Origin: Pomphorhynchus laevis | Lineage: Eukaryota > Acanthocephala > Palaeacanthocephala > Echinorhynchida > Pomphorhynchidae | Direction: 5' to 3' | Length of the DNA: 64,000 bases | Assembly (NCBI GenBank): GCA_012934845.2 | Contig: WNNJ02001213.1 | Location: 62,001 to 126,000 of the forward strand | Shown: positions 49,750 to 61,347 of the stretch, piece by piece | How positions within the stretch are numbered: the first letter of the stretch is position 1 | Layout: every line of letters begins with the position of its first letter | Notes under the pieces: model-generated | The model's input: only the letters and a program-made list of their open reading frames with translations | The model's database searches: none | What the model was told of the DNA's origin: nothing | Position numbers and translations under genes: made by a program

Positions 49750-50580
49750 CATTATTAAAATAATGATAAATAACAATAATTTATATCGTTCAAAATTACA
49801 TTCGGGTAAATTTTAATCGCTATATGGCGGGTCATCCTCGAGAAAAATACACAAATTGTTAGTTCAACCAATATTTCGGCTGTCCGAGCAGCCCTCTTGA
49901 AAGGATCTGAAATTGCAATATTATATAAATACATGTAATACACAAGGTATACGAATAACAAAGCAGTGTAAAGATCTCGGGAATCCGAGATCGTTCAGCC
50001 CGAGGTTGAAGTAGATATCAACACCTTCATGAGTTTCCTTGTCGTATATTTGCTGACATTTTGACGGAGAAATTTGAGGTCCCAGTTCGATTTATTTCCC
50101 TCCATAGTCTCGCTTTTATTTATGTACATCGACACAGGTACTAATATGCGATTTAGGCTCTGTTCTCTTAGTCCCGTTGCCGCTTTCTCAAACGTAATTC
50201 TATAATCGGTGGAGATGACGTAATTAAATAGGGCAGACGACGTTTATTGTCGTTTTAAACCATACTTATGTTGGTAGATTCTCTTGGCAATACTTTGTTT
50301 GGTCTGACCAACATATGATCTATTACAATTAGCACAAGATATATCATACACGACGCTACTGTCTTGTTTGTGAGCAGTGTAAAAAACTCGAGTTTCCCGG
50401 TTTTTTTACAATGCTTTAGTATTCGTATACCTTGTGTATTACATGTATTTATATAATATTGCAATTTCAGATCATTTGAAGATGGCCGCTCGGACAGCCG
50501 AAATATTGGTTGGAAAAAACAATTTGTGTATTTTTCTCGAGGATGACTCGCCATATAAAAAATAATATTAATCATAATTA
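49750..50580 (-). mobile_element. PLE GIY-YIG endonuclease piece between inverted arms
   Basis: The minus strand near 50350-50240 reads VVYDISCANCNRSYVGQTKQ, then a basic stretch and YQHKYGL. The VY..I and YVGQT pair with following R and H residues are the GIY-YIG nuclease signature found at the C-terminus of Penelope-like elements. On either side stand inverted arms of about 160 bp (49800-49965 and 50415-50575), each with GTATTACATGTATTTATATA-type sequence and a hairpin GGCYG-CTCGGA-CAGCC followed by GAAATATTGG. The element is incomplete (no RT here) and broken. It belongs to a different PLE family from the 18-kb copy, which has no such domain. Confidence 0.75.
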
Positions 50581-50844
50581 ATAATATGAAACATTATCGT
50601 TTGAAATCGCATATTTTATTCTGTGATGTTATTCATGAGATTGTGTTAGCGTGTAAAATTTTTATATTTTCAAGTCTGCCACATAATTAAATCTATAATT
50701 ATCTATATTTAATTATTAATATTAATATTTAATTATCTATAATTAAGTCTGCCATGATATTAAATGGCATATTTAATTAGACTTGTGTAATATAAAACAT
50801 TATTAATATGAATATCTTATAATATAAATAATTATTATAATATA

Positions 50845-50968
50845 GGGCCGCTAGGTGCCAGTCGATTAAGTATTAAACTGGCACCTATTGCCAATTAGTC
50901 TCTTCGTAAAGCGGCCCAGGCAACGTATGTTCGACATTCGTCGATCAACGGCTAAATAATTGACCGGC
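50845..50968 (+). ncRNA. HDV-like self-cleaving ribozyme at LINE 5-prime end
   Basis: The segments needed for the nested double pseudoknot are all present in order. P1: GGGCCGCT 50845-50852 with AGCGGCCC 50910-50917 (8 pairs). P2: GCCAGTCGATT 50857-50867 with AATTGACCGGC 50958-50968 (10 of 11 pairs). P3: TGGCA-CCTAT-TGCCA 50879-50893. After P1 comes GGCAAC (50919-50924), as in HDV, whose GG can form P1.1 with CC in the P3 loop. P4 is a hairpin around CGAC-ATTC-GTCG (50928-50947). J4/2 is CTAAA at 50952, with the catalytic C expected first. Cleavage would fall just before G50845, which would be the exact 5-prime end of the LINE, as known for R2 and RTE elements. A competing hairpin (AGGTGCCAGT/ACTGGCACCT) also exists. 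Confidence 0.75.
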
Positions 50969-51012
50969 TTGCATCAACCGTAGGGATAATCTTTTTATAG
51001 ACTATCTCAGAT

Positions 51013-51285
51013 CCATTCGATGACTCCAACAGCGGATTAGACAATGGACGAAAAGTCGGAAGATATTCACGGTGACCTATTCCTTACAGTAGCGATGTTG
51101 AATAATCAAAGGATATCGGGAACAGGATATAGCCGAACAAACAAAATCACTCTGATGATTCCAACGGCAGATTGGGCAATAGGCGAAAAGGCGGAAGAGA
51201 TACTCGGAGACCTGTTTACCTATAGAACCGATGTTGGATCATCAAAGGATATCGAGAACGGGAGATAGCCGAGCAAACAAACCAA
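51013..51285 (+). repeat. Two tandem 135-bp 5-prime monomers of the LINE
   Basis: Units at about 51013-51150 and 51151-51285 share GATGATTCCAACGGCAGATT-, GACGAAAAGTCGGAAGA- and ATCAAAGGATATCGGGAACA-type blocks, with about one difference per eight bases. Tandem 5-prime monomers with promoter activity are known from some LINEs, and that role is inferred here. Confidence 0.7.
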
Positions 51286-53572
51286 GACAATGAAAATGAC
51301 TAGCAATAAAAATTACAAAATATAAATTAAGTGAGAAGAACAATGGTCAACTCACAACTGACCCGAGGACTTTTTATTGTCGGGTGCCGACATGTGAGAT
51401 GTTCAGATCCTCGCTTACCAAAGAAACTGTGAAAAGTCGTGGCTCGAAGGCCTTAGGTGCTTGTCGCGAAGGAAATACTCGAATTGCTTGGTGGACACCA
51501 ACAGTTAAAGATTTTATCCAACAGAAGAAACTGGCTTATAAGGCAGCTTTGTGGGATAAATCAGTAGAAGCTGTAGACAAGTACCGAATGGCAAAAAAAA
51601 CTACAGCTCGAGCAGTTACCGAAGCGAAAAAGGCGGCTTAGGAGAAGTTAAGAGAGCACTTAGAACTTGATTATAGGTCAGCTTTGAAGATGTCCTGGAG
51701 GACGATTAGTAACCTTCGTGTTGGAAAGCAGAAAACTTCTCAAACTGTCTATGACTAGATATGATCTATGCTGACTTCAACGTTGCATTGAATTCAGGCA
51801 AGGTTCCTAGTGGGTGACGAACTGGGGTGGTGGTACCGATATTTATGAATGGTGACCGAAGAGTGTGCTCTAATTATCGGGGCATCACTCTTCCTAGCCA
51901 AACTTGTAAGCTATTTGTTAGGATTCTTGAGTTAAGGATACAGCCTATAGTTGATGGACAGTGACATGAGGAACAATGCGGCTTTTGTCCAGGTCGTGGA
52001 ACTACGGATCAGCTCTTTACTCTTTTAACTATCATTGAACGGTCTTGGGATTTCGCTCAACCAGTCTACATGTGCTTTATAGATTTGGAGGCGTTCGACC
52101 GAGTTCCGCGAGAGAGATTGTGGGAGGTACTAAGGGAGTATGGAGTACCACACTATCTTCGGGTAGCTATGGCTTATCTGTATGAAAAAAGTATGAGTTG
52201 TGTTCTTGTTCTGGGTGGGAAGTCTGAATCATTTCCTGTAGGCGTTGGGCTTCGTCAGGCTTGTCCTTTGTCTTCACTTTTGTTCCTTGTTTACATGGAC
52301 AAAATTTCGAGACGGGCTGCACTGACGGATGTTGGTCTTCAGCTCGGTTCCATCAAGATACCATCTCTGCTTTTTGCAGATGATGTTGTCTTGTTGGCTG
52401 CTTGTCCTGAGGACTTACAACGCCTACTAGATCGATTCACAATGAAATGTCAAGCGGTAAGGATGTTGGTTAGTCCCTCAAAGACTGTCTCTATATGTTC
52501 GTCTCGGATTCAAGTGCCAATGTCAATTCGGATTAAGGAAAGTGTTCTTCCTGATGTGGAGTATTTCAAGTATATTGGGGTATTGTTCTCGAGGGAACAT
52601 CAATGAGATTGAAAAGCGGATTTGTGCAGCTCACGCAGCAATGCGTTCTTTGTACAGGTCTGTCGTGATGATACAGGCGACCGAAATGAGGTTCCTTCGC
52701 GGTGTGGCTGGTCTTAGCATTACAGATCAAGTCATGAATTCGGTCATCCGGGATGTACTCGGAGTAAAGTGGCTGCTTATCCACATCGAAGAAAGTCAGC
52801 TGAGGTGACTAGGACACGTTTTGAGGATATCTAGGGATCGCCTTTGTCTCAGGGTTTTTCAAGCCGGACTCTCTGGAAAGAGACCTCGAGGTAGACCTTG
52901 ATACCGGTGGAGAGGTCCAATCTCGAAACTGGCCGAAGACCGTCTGGGGCAATCTGAAAGAGAACTCTGGTCTGTCGTACAGTATCGCGATGTCTGGAGT
53001 AGTTTGGTTCGTGCACTGCCTCCATGACTCGACACCCGAACCATTGTTTGACAGGAAAAATCTTGTGTATTATTTTTTTATGTCAAGAAATTGTTGTTGT
53101 TTATATAATATAAAAATATAAAATACTATTTAAATTTGGTTATGCTTTAAATAATTATAAATAATAAATATAATAATAAATATATAGTATAATTGATAGT
53201 TTTCTAAATTATATAAATTAATAATTTTACATAAACGCATTTTGCTACAGCAAAAACGTTTTCTATGATTAAAAGTAATTATCTTGGTTTTATCAAATTC
53301 AAACGCCATGGGAATTTAATGGTATCTGATATTACAGCATATGACCCAACATTGTAACTTTGCATCGAAAATTGCCGAATAGCAAATCTAGCTTACGTCG
53401 ATCACTAAACAAGCATTTCATCGCTGATTGTGTGGATGTAAAATAAAAAATAGCAGAACGGCAAAATGATGTTTGTGTGGATTTTAATTTTAGAAAATAT
53501 GTGATTATGTTACAAAAGCGTTTTATTCAACGTGCTGCTCCATTAAAAATAACAGAATGGCAAAATAATGTT

Positions 53573-53578
53573 TTTATT
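53573..53578 (-). terminator. Poly(A) signal AATAAA of the RhoGEF gene
   Basis: On the minus strand AATAAA lies 48 nt beyond the stop codon of the SH3 exon (stop 53626-53628), in a suitable AT-rich setting. It supports this exon being the last. Confidence 0.45.
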
Positions 53579-53625
53579 TATAAATTGAGTAATGCACATT
53601 CTCTTCTATCCTTATGAAGGCAACT

Positions 53626-53893
53626 TTACAAGCAAGATTGAAACTGATCTGAAGATAAGCCTACTGTATAACCAGGTATCCATCCCTCGGCAGCTGGAGA
53701 TTCGTGTGTGGCTGGTCGATTAACAAAAAGTCTTAATTGCTTATTCGCGGCAAGAATTTGAAGACGATCACCCTGTTCGACAGATATTTCGTCATCTGCT
53801 AATGCAGTATATGTATAGAGTACTACAGCTTCATCTGGTAGAACAAATGGTTTTGAATTCGACTTACGTCGCTGCGACGTAAGATTCGATTCT
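53626..53893 (-). CDS. Trio/kalirin-type RhoGEF, last exon (SH3 domain)
   Basis: After acceptor TTTACATTTAG (53894) the frame reads ESNLTSQRRKSNSKPF, then AVVLYTYTALADDEISVEQG, DRLQILAANKQ, and SPAAEGWIPGYTVG, stopping at 53626 after QSCL. The SH3 domain, including its insert and the SPAAEGWxPG block, is very like the second SH3 domain of kalirin/Trio (from memory SPAAEGWVPGSIL). SH3 domains bind proline-rich partners and in these GEFs regulate the adjacent DH-PH unit. The phase agrees with the PH exon (ends phase 2, this starts with one base). The stop comes 11 residues after the domain, so there is no Ig, FN3 or kinase region as in vertebrate kalirin. Confidence 0.85.
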
Positions 53894-55036
53894 CTAAATG
53901 TAAAGCATTCGTTAGAGCCGTCTATATAGTAATCAATTGACGAAAAGTATATTTTTAAATATAATTACTTAGAAATAATAGAAAAAATAATTTGCCAGTA
54001 CTTTAAATTTTCTTTTGATTCCATTTAATGATTTTGATTCGAAATAACACATGTAAACTTCTTTGTAGATCGATATTTAAGATTTTATTAGATTCCTAAA
54101 TACCAACCATCCTATATATGCACTTTGTAAAAGGACTATATTTATATGTTCACTTTGTAACTGGATTACATGATCACATTATAATCCTATCTAATACCTA
54201 CATGTCCACTTTGTAAATTAATTTTTAATTAATAATTAATTATTTTAATTAGTTTTCGTTGCTTTGAGAAAGTAACAAAATTTAATAAATTTAAAATACT
54301 ATTTAAATTTGGTTATGCTTTAAATAATTATAAATAATAAATATAATAATAAATATATAGTATAATTGATAGTTTTCTAAATTATATAAATTAATAATTT
54401 TACATAAACGCATTTTGCTACAGCAAAAACGTTACATCTACAAGTGACTTGTCAGTCACTTGTAGATGTTCGCAGTCATCGTCTGTAAACAAATCCACAA
54501 AATTGGCGGGTGGATTTACAAAGTCGTTCAGAGACACTTTATTCAACTAAATACGAAATAACGAAATCGCATACCAAACAATATATAAGCATTAAAACGT
54601 ACATTTAAAAAAATTAATTAATTAATTAATTATTTTGACTTAATACTTAATTACATGCTAATTAAGTATTTGACAGGCGATAAGTTCACTCTTTGAATAA
54701 AGAGTGAACTTATTCACTCTTTATTCACTCTTTGTTCTTTATTCTTTATTATTTGTTCTATATTTCTTTATAAAAAACAAAATAATTATAAATAATTAAT
54801 AATTGTTATATAAGAATCTATAAATTAAAATACCAAATACATGCTAATTCATACCAAATACATGCTAATTAAGTATTTGACAGGCGATTCTTTGAATAAA
54901 GCTACCTACTTAGAGCACTGAAATTAAACAAACTTTTCTTTTTATTGAAAAATCAGAATTATTGTTTTTTAATTAATCAAAATCAAATTAATTTCGTATT
55001 AAATTATAATTCAGATTTTTTAAATGTTCTAAAATA

Positions 55037-55275
55037 ATGTGTCTATTTTGATAAAATAGACACATATTGCCTCGTGATTTTAATAATTATCTTATAAATT
55101 GTATCTTATAAATGATTTACTTATGAAGAAATGTTCTATTTTAAATAATATTTAGAATAAACATTTTCTTTTAAAGCAGAATTGCTATTACCGACTCAGT
55201 TTAAAAACCACTAATACATCAACGAATCCTAGTTCATAGTTAGCCCTTTTCACATCAACTGTGAAAAGGGCTAAC
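55037..55275. repeat. Two perfect short inverted duplications
   Basis: ATGTGTCTATTTT with its exact inverse (55037-55065, 3-nt loop), and GTTAGCCCTTTTCACA with its exact inverse (55239-55275, 16 pairs, loop TCAAC). Both lie in the intron between the SH3 and PH exons. No coding. Confidence 0.85.
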
Positions 55276-55591
55276 AAACTTCTGTTTGTGCCGACACATC
55301 TAAGGGTTTTCTATACCTAGACTGTTAAAAGGGGTTCGATGAAACGATTTTCTTTAGAAAAGTAGTATAATAAAATAGAGAATTAGCGACAAATCATTGC
55401 TAAAAATATTATGAATTTTGTATTAAATATTCTATAGTTCAAATTGTTTACTTTGACTCTGCCCTTTAACAATTAATTTCGTTAATTAAACTATTAATTT
55501 ACAAAATTAATAGTTTAATTGATAGTTAATTAATAGTTTTTGTTGATTTGCTATTAAATATTCTAAATTTAAAATAATTTATTTGACTTAC

Positions 55592-55956
55592 TCTGCACTT
55601 TTGGATGTAATTAAACCAGGTCGCTGAGTCGTTATAGTGGAAGTTGGATTAGTAAGTGCTAAATAAAACGAAGCTAAAGTCGATTTTTTTTGTAAAAAAT
55701 AAAAACCTGATATAAAATCATTTTGGCTCTGCAGCTGTTCGAAAATTATCCGATACCATTCATTATAATCATCCACACTTTCACATAGACAAGCTACCCG
55801 ACGAGAACCACTGCCGGGATATACTTCACTTAGTAAAAACGCTCGTTTTAAAATAGACTTGTCAGTCACTTGTAGATGTTCGCAGTCATCGTCTGTAAAC
55901 AAATCCACAAAATTGGCGGGTGGATTTACAAAGTCGTTCAGAGACACTTTATTCAA
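55592..55956 (-). CDS. Trio/kalirin-type RhoGEF, PH-domain exon
   Basis: The acceptor CGTATTTAG ends at 55957 and the donor GTAAGT starts at 55591. The exon (365 nt, phase 0 to 2) reads LNKVSLNDFVNPPANFVDLF, then HLQVTDKSILKRAFLLSE, VACLCESVDDYNEWYRIIFE and SQNDFISGFYFLQKKST. It supplies the later strands and the C-terminal helix (with the invariant W) of the PH domain, then a linker. In Dbl-family GEFs the PH domain directly follows DH and assists exchange and membrane binding. The preceding exon ends SYQFHIK in phase 0, giving an unbroken PH core. A second, partial copy of this exon lies at 54446-54555. Confidence 0.88.
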
Positions 55957-56077
55957 CTAAATACGAAATAACGAAATCGCATACCAAACAATATATAAGC
56001 ATTAAAACGTACATTTAAAAAAATTAATTAATTAATTATTTATTTTGACTCATTGTTTATTAACGTTTAAGAATGAA

Positions 56078-56445
56078 GAACACAATTAGAATTGTGTTCA
56101 ACACATATAGAATTTTCGATCAATACATGACATCATCAATGATACAAAACTTTTTAACAAATTTCTACAATTGTGTTCTTTATTCTCAATAATTAGTTAT
56201 AATTAATGAATTAATATTTTTCTTGCTAATAGCTCATTATGATTGAAACATTGAATTTATAAAAGGAAATCCAATACTTTGACTGCCCTTTATTTAGGAA
56301 TATGTGTACTATATATATGGAATAAAAATGCAACATACGTAAAGAATGCTGCGTTTATTGTAAAGATTGTGAGCGTGATCACACTTGTAAATAGGGACAA
56401 AGCCGTCAGGTCGCTGTGTCTGAACCAACACAACAGTTATAGCGA
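56078..56445 (+). repeat. 370-bp dispersed repeat, copy A
   Basis: Almost identical to 58699-59064, same orientation. It starts with the perfect palindrome GAACACAATT-AG-AATTGTGTTC and ends near CAACACAACAGTTATA. Near its end one frame reads CVYCKDCERDHTCK, a cysteine-rich string that might be the rest of a transposon zinc finger. Ends and target-site duplications could not be defined. It sits in the intron between the PH and DH exons. Confidence 0.8.
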
Positions 56446-57458
56446 AAAGCTACTAATAAGAGTGTATTCTCTGTATTCACTAACCACTGTTAGTTGAAGG
56501 ATCACTTGATCGATTTTTAAAAGACGAATATATTTTCACGGGAATAAGAAAAATGAAAGTAGGCCTTTTTGATCAGAGGGTATAAAAGTCTTATATTTGA
56601 AAGTTACAAGAACTAAAGCTTCGCATTCGACTATTTGTGCTATTAATTTTAAGTGGTCAAGTGTTTTTGATGCTTTTATTAATGTTTTTATCTTATATTG
56701 TATGTAAATATTCATTTTGTTTTAGTGCACACGTTTGCGCACAAAATACGTTCTCAACTTATCAAATAATTCTAGGTATAACATTATTTATTAAATATTT
56801 TATTGTCAAAATATTTTGGTCTATTGACAATCTCACGGATTTGTGATTACGGTACATCGAAATGTTTCCTTCTCTACATAAATTTCTTCACCCATACAAT
56901 CGTATTAAGGTTTTCAAAGCCATCGCCAAAATAAGCATGTTTTGCTAAAGACTTACGTAATACTAACTTTAATTTGAAGTATGTATTAATATTATGCTTT
57001 TAAAATGCAATTAGCTGTGAACATCGGGTAAATAAAGACAATTCTGTTAAAATTGTAACTGCGCAAATCCTACTAGTTTGCTAGCAAACCCATGCTACAT
57101 AAACCAAGTTGTTTTAATTAATATAATCTTCAAGCATAGAAAAGCGCAGGTGATTACTATACGGGTAACTACTATTTTCGCACAGTTTTGGTTGTAGAGG
57201 TTATTAGAGGCAGTAACTAAATATTAAATTAAAAATCAAAAATGCCGATGTTTTATTAACATAAATGTCTACTAATTGTGGACATCTGATAATCTCACAT
57301 AATTAGATGGTAAGTTAATTGATAAGTTTTGATTTAATTAGAGCTTGTAAATTAATTCAAGTTCTACAGCTATTCATTTATCTAAAGTATAAAGATGGAG
57401 CCAAATTAACACTACGTATTTGACAATATAAAATGTTAAATATTAAAATAATGAGTAC

Positions 57459-58526
57459 CTTTATATGAAATTGATATGAGAACTGTGGATCTTCGAACTT
57501 GTTTAGCACTTCTTCGCGACTGCTAAACATAATTGCTTGAGTAAACAAAAAAGCAAACAGTTTTTGAACAGTGCCAGCTGAAATATGTTCATCTGACGTG
57601 CTTCCACTTTTTGAATGCGCACAGGACTTAAATTTTTGCTGTTTTTGTTTCCATTTTACTGAACGTAGCGGAACTTTATTATGTAACTGACTGCTGCCGA
57701 CGTTTGCGCTTACGCTATGCGAAAACTTTCCAATATTAAATTGTCTTGACGTGATAGAAACATAGAGCGGTCCGTGTTTCAATAACTGGCCCAGTGAAAT
57801 AACCCCACCTACTTCGTTAAAATTTATCAATCTATTTAAATAGATGAACATTTGCGCTTGATTCACTACGCGATCTAGTGAGTCAATAGCTAGTTGCAAA
57901 TCATTTGAACTGGTATGGTCATCCGAATACTTCTTAAGAGCTTGAAGTAACAAGCGATACCGCGGTAGCCTTTGTGTTGGAAGTATTAGCAAACTTGTTA
58001 TATCTTCGCGTAACCCTGATTTCCGCCGAAGCTCATCAAACTGATTTTTGAATTCGGAAAGAAATTGTCTAGCTCGGCTTTGATTCTCATAGTATTTAAT
58101 GTAGATCAGAAAACGCTTTTCCTATTGCAGTGAAAAAAGGTAACGTATAACAATTTTATTTAAAAACAAACGGTAAATATGGTCGCAATTGAGGAAAGAT
58201 TTGAATCAGCGCTAATTAGTTCAGGAAGAATATGCCTATTAGAAAAATGGCAATCAGAGTAATACCTACTTATTTTGAAAATATTTATCACTATTTCACT
58301 CACATGCTATGGAAATCATAGATTTGACGAATATTTCCGAATATATATCGCTGCTTTGTTTGTGCGTCCTCAACTGAAGATGGACATATCAGTTCCGGTG
58401 AGTCTGCAAACTTCTAAATAGATTTATCGACACCAAAGGCAATTATTATTGTGGGCTACCTCAACCAAATACTTCAAGGAAAGTACATAATTTTGCTCTG
58501 TGTCGATAAGTTCTTGTATTCCACTT
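57459..58526 (-). CDS. Trio/kalirin-type RhoGEF, DH-domain exons (four)
   Basis: Exons 58526-58460, 58413-58304, 58235-58172 and 58121-57459, with introns of 46, 68 and 50 nt. Phases agree throughout. In order they code ELIDTEQNYVLSLKYLVE (first DH helix), KFADSPELICPSS, QRYIFGNIRQIYDFHS (CR1), MHILPELISADSNLSSIA, then RFLIYIKYYENQ and LLILPTQRLPRYRLLLQALK (CR3), and the start of PH (GVISLGQLLKHGPLYV, then FAFLFTQAIMFSS). The DH domain catalyses GDP release from Rho-family GTPases. The large exon ends with donor GTACTC at 57458. The donor after the third exon is GTTTGT, unusual but it keeps frame. SH3 similarity points to the second GEF unit of Trio/kalirin; the DH sequence alone would fit several Dbl-family members. 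Confidence 0.9.
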
Positions 58527-58698
58527 CTATATACAAAATATTGTTGTTTACAAAATGTTTACAATTTTTCAATTAAAAGTTGTAGTTATTTATTTTTAAA
58601 ACATATTCGATATTTAATTATTTAATAAATTTATTTAATTAAATAATTAAATATTTAATTATTTTTAAATAAATTTCATTTATTTAAAAATAAATGTG

Positions 58699-59064
58699 TT
58701 GAACACAATTAGAATTGTGTTCAACACATATAGAATTTTCGATCAATACATGACATCATCAATGATACAAAACTTTTTAACAAATTTCTACAATTGTGTT
58801 CTTTATTCTCAATAATTAGTTATAATTAATGAATTAATATTTTTCTTGCTAATAGCTCATTATGATTGAAACATTTAATTTATAAAAGGAAATCCAATAC
58901 TTTGACTGCCCTTTATTTAGGAATATGCGTACTATATATATGGAATAAAAATGCAGCATACGTAAAGAATGCTGCGTTTATTGTAAAAATTGTGAGCGTG
59001 ATCACACTTGTAAATAGGGACAAAGCCGTCAGGTCGCTGTGTCTGAACCAACACAACAGTTATA
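58699..59064 (+). repeat. 370-bp dispersed repeat, copy B
   Basis: Direct copy of 56078-56445 with only a handful of differences, 2.6 kb away in the next large intron of the same gene. The two copies flank the DH exons in direct orientation, so recombination between them would delete the DH domain. Confidence 0.8.
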
Positions 59065-60302
59065 ACTTTTAAACTAAGACAAACGCGAACGCTTATCAAA
59101 GGTGCACTTTGATTTGTTACTGAGAATTAAGTTATCGCATATGGTCTTGTCGTGAGTTAAATATTAATAAAGAACTTGAATTAATTTTAACTTTAATAAC
59201 TATTAAAGTTAAACTGTTTAAGATTTAAAAATTTATAATCTATTTAAGATTTTTAAATTGTTTAAATTCAAGTTTTTATTTAAAGTTCAAGCCGTAAAGT
59301 TCCAAGAAACTTTATTTAAAGTTTTTTTTAAAGTTCGCTAGTCTTAAAGTTACTAATTAACTTTATTTATTGAGTTGAACTGTATTTGCAAAATCGAAAA
59401 GGTTTAGCCCTACGCTAAACGTCAAAATATTCATTAAAAATATACCATAATAATATTTTATATTATCAAAACAATATATTTGTGTTTACAATATAATATT
59501 ATATTTAATATATGTAAGTTTCAAATGTTCTTTCTTCTCGTAAGAATTTATTTCCTAAATGCTATAACACAGCTCCCAATTATGAAAGACTCAAAATTTA
59601 ATGAATTGCCTAATATTTACAAAATAAAGAGATGAAAGTTTATTGTTTTAGCTTGCTAAAAATATTATCACTTGCAGAGGTTTATAATTTCTGGCGTTTA
59701 TTTAGTAAAAACATCGTCTTACAAAAACCAAATTATAAATCAATGAGCTTCAAATATCGGTTGCAAACAACCGATATAACTTCGATTTGCTTTTTAATGT
59801 AATACTGGAATGCTTTGCTTATTAGACACATCTGTAAACAACAATCTAACCATTACTCAAATGACCTGTCTTGCTAAAGTTTGATCTGCTTAGCAGGTCA
59901 AACTTTAGCAAGTTTGACCTGCTAAGAATTGAATTCTAATAATTCTAATAATTCTATTTGAATTCTAATAATTCAAATCAAATCGATTACGATATCAATT
60001 AGTAATAACACAATTGAAGTAAATTATCACTTATTTAATAATTAATAATAAATTGTTCAATTATTGTTTAATTATTACTTAAACAATTGGTAGTAATCAA
60101 TAAATTACTTACTGCAACTTAATTTGTCTCGTACTTTCACTTGATATGCTTTCATTACTGCAGCTTTTCAATGATATGCTCTTCATGCTTGTTTGTAAAT
60201 TGTTCTTTATTAAAATATAAAATCGAAGTTATTTATATTGAAATTGTGTTTGTTTAAAAACAAAGAATAACTTTAATACAAAGAAAAATCCGTTTAATGA
60301 AA

Positions 60303-60470
60303 AATATTAGTTAATGATGGTTTTATAGACATGATATATAAAAGTTTTCTTTATTACTGCAAGCTTTCAACACAGTGTTCTCTTCTAACTTGAAAAGGAC
60401 ACTGTATTGAACGCTTGCAGTAATAAAGACAAAATACAATTCTGTATATAAAACCATCATTAACTAATAT
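60303..60470. repeat. 168-bp palindrome without the GAAATAT motif
   Basis: Left arm from ATATTAGTTAATGATGGTTT to TTTCAACACAGTGT; right arm the inverse, with about six differences and small gaps; loop about 12 nt. It has no recognisable motif or coding and lies in the RhoGEF intron. A smaller hairpin (TTGCTAAAGTTTGA and inverse, 59871-59911) lies 400 bp before it. Confidence 0.8.
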
Positions 60471-61347
60471 GAAGAAACGCATGAATTTAAGTCTACAATG
60501 AAAAATATGCAGTTTTATTTAAAACAAATAAAAACGTTTTCAAAATCAAAGACAAATCAAATTAAGAAGTAGACTGCTATCAAAGCTTATAGTTACTATA
60601 TTGAAATAGTGATATTCTCAACAAATATATTTGTCGTACATTAATAGTAAATTCATTATAAGAAGATAACATTATAATTATCATATTATGACTTAATACA
60701 AATATACTGTATTTGCATTAGAATATAACGTGAAGTATAAACTATTAATGAATTATAAATTATTTAAATTATATTTTTTATAAATTAAAATAATCAATCT
60801 ATTATTATTTGATTAAGTAGCAATCTCAAAAATATGTGCACTACTAAGTAACACCAGAAATTGTAGTTTCTAATAAAATTGCAGATGAAATTTCTTGTTA
60901 AATTTAGCTGATGTTAGCTAAATGCTAAATTTAAAGAAACGATTAGTTTATTATGTGTACAAGGTGATTTGCATTAATTTTTTGGATTTGAGAATTAGCA
61001 GAAGGTAAAATTATTTTACGTTTAAAATATATTTTAGTGATCAAATAAAAGGAGTTAGTTTTGGCACAATAAAAATTTGATTGTATTAAGCAGTAAAGTA
61101 TTATAACAAAAAATATTAACTACGATTTAGACTATTTGGGTTGATGAATTATAAATTAAAAAGTAATTCATCTTATTATAATATAACTAGCTTTTTATAT
61201 TTAGCAATGAGCACATCTAAATAATATTATATTTTGAGAATAAATTTTAACTATTTAAATATTCTATCCCTATTCAGTCAATTGAAAATAATAATATTCC
61301 TATTAATATCCCTATTATTATCCCTATATAATATTGAAAATATTCAG

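Larger units (their letters stand above)
50845..53100 (+). mobile_element. RTE-type LINE, most complete copy (endonuclease missing)
   Basis: Order of parts: the HDV-like ribozyme, two tandem 5-prime monomers (51013-51285), a linker region (51384-51641, IAWWTPTVKDFIQQKKLAYK), the RT (from about 51780: GVVVPIF, NYRGITL, CGFCPGRGTTDQLF, MCFIDLEAFDRVPRERLWEV, GLRQACPLSS, LLFADDVVLLA, YFKYIGVLFS), and the C-terminal part (EMRFLRGVAGLSITDQV, HIEESQLR, GRPRYR-like end) with a tail containing ATTGTTTGACAGGAAAAATC to about 53095. The RT has both catalytic blocks. The APE endonuclease expected between monomers and linker is absent. Several stops and frame changes interrupt the coding, so it is dead. 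Fragments at 25.4 and 42.9 kb are its close relatives. Confidence 0.85.
53119..54640. repeat. Two-part duplication carrying half of a RhoGEF exon
   Basis: A block of 145 bp at 53119-53264 (starts AAATACTATTTAAATTTGG, ends CTACAGCAAAAACGTT) is repeated at 54290-54433. Directly joined to the second copy is ACATCTAC..., the inverse of the next bases, so that 54434-54469 is a perfect 15-bp hairpin. It leads into 54446-54640, a copy of 55856-56050. That last copy contains the acceptor and first ~33 codons of the PH exon. The host gene thus carries a half-exon duplicate in the intron downstream of the real exon. Confidence 0.85.

Noticed and set aside
50845-50917. A 73-nt segment closed by an 8-bp stem, considered as a tRNA
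   Set aside because: No D, anticodon or T arms in the right places. The HDV-like fold explains the stem and the bases that follow it.
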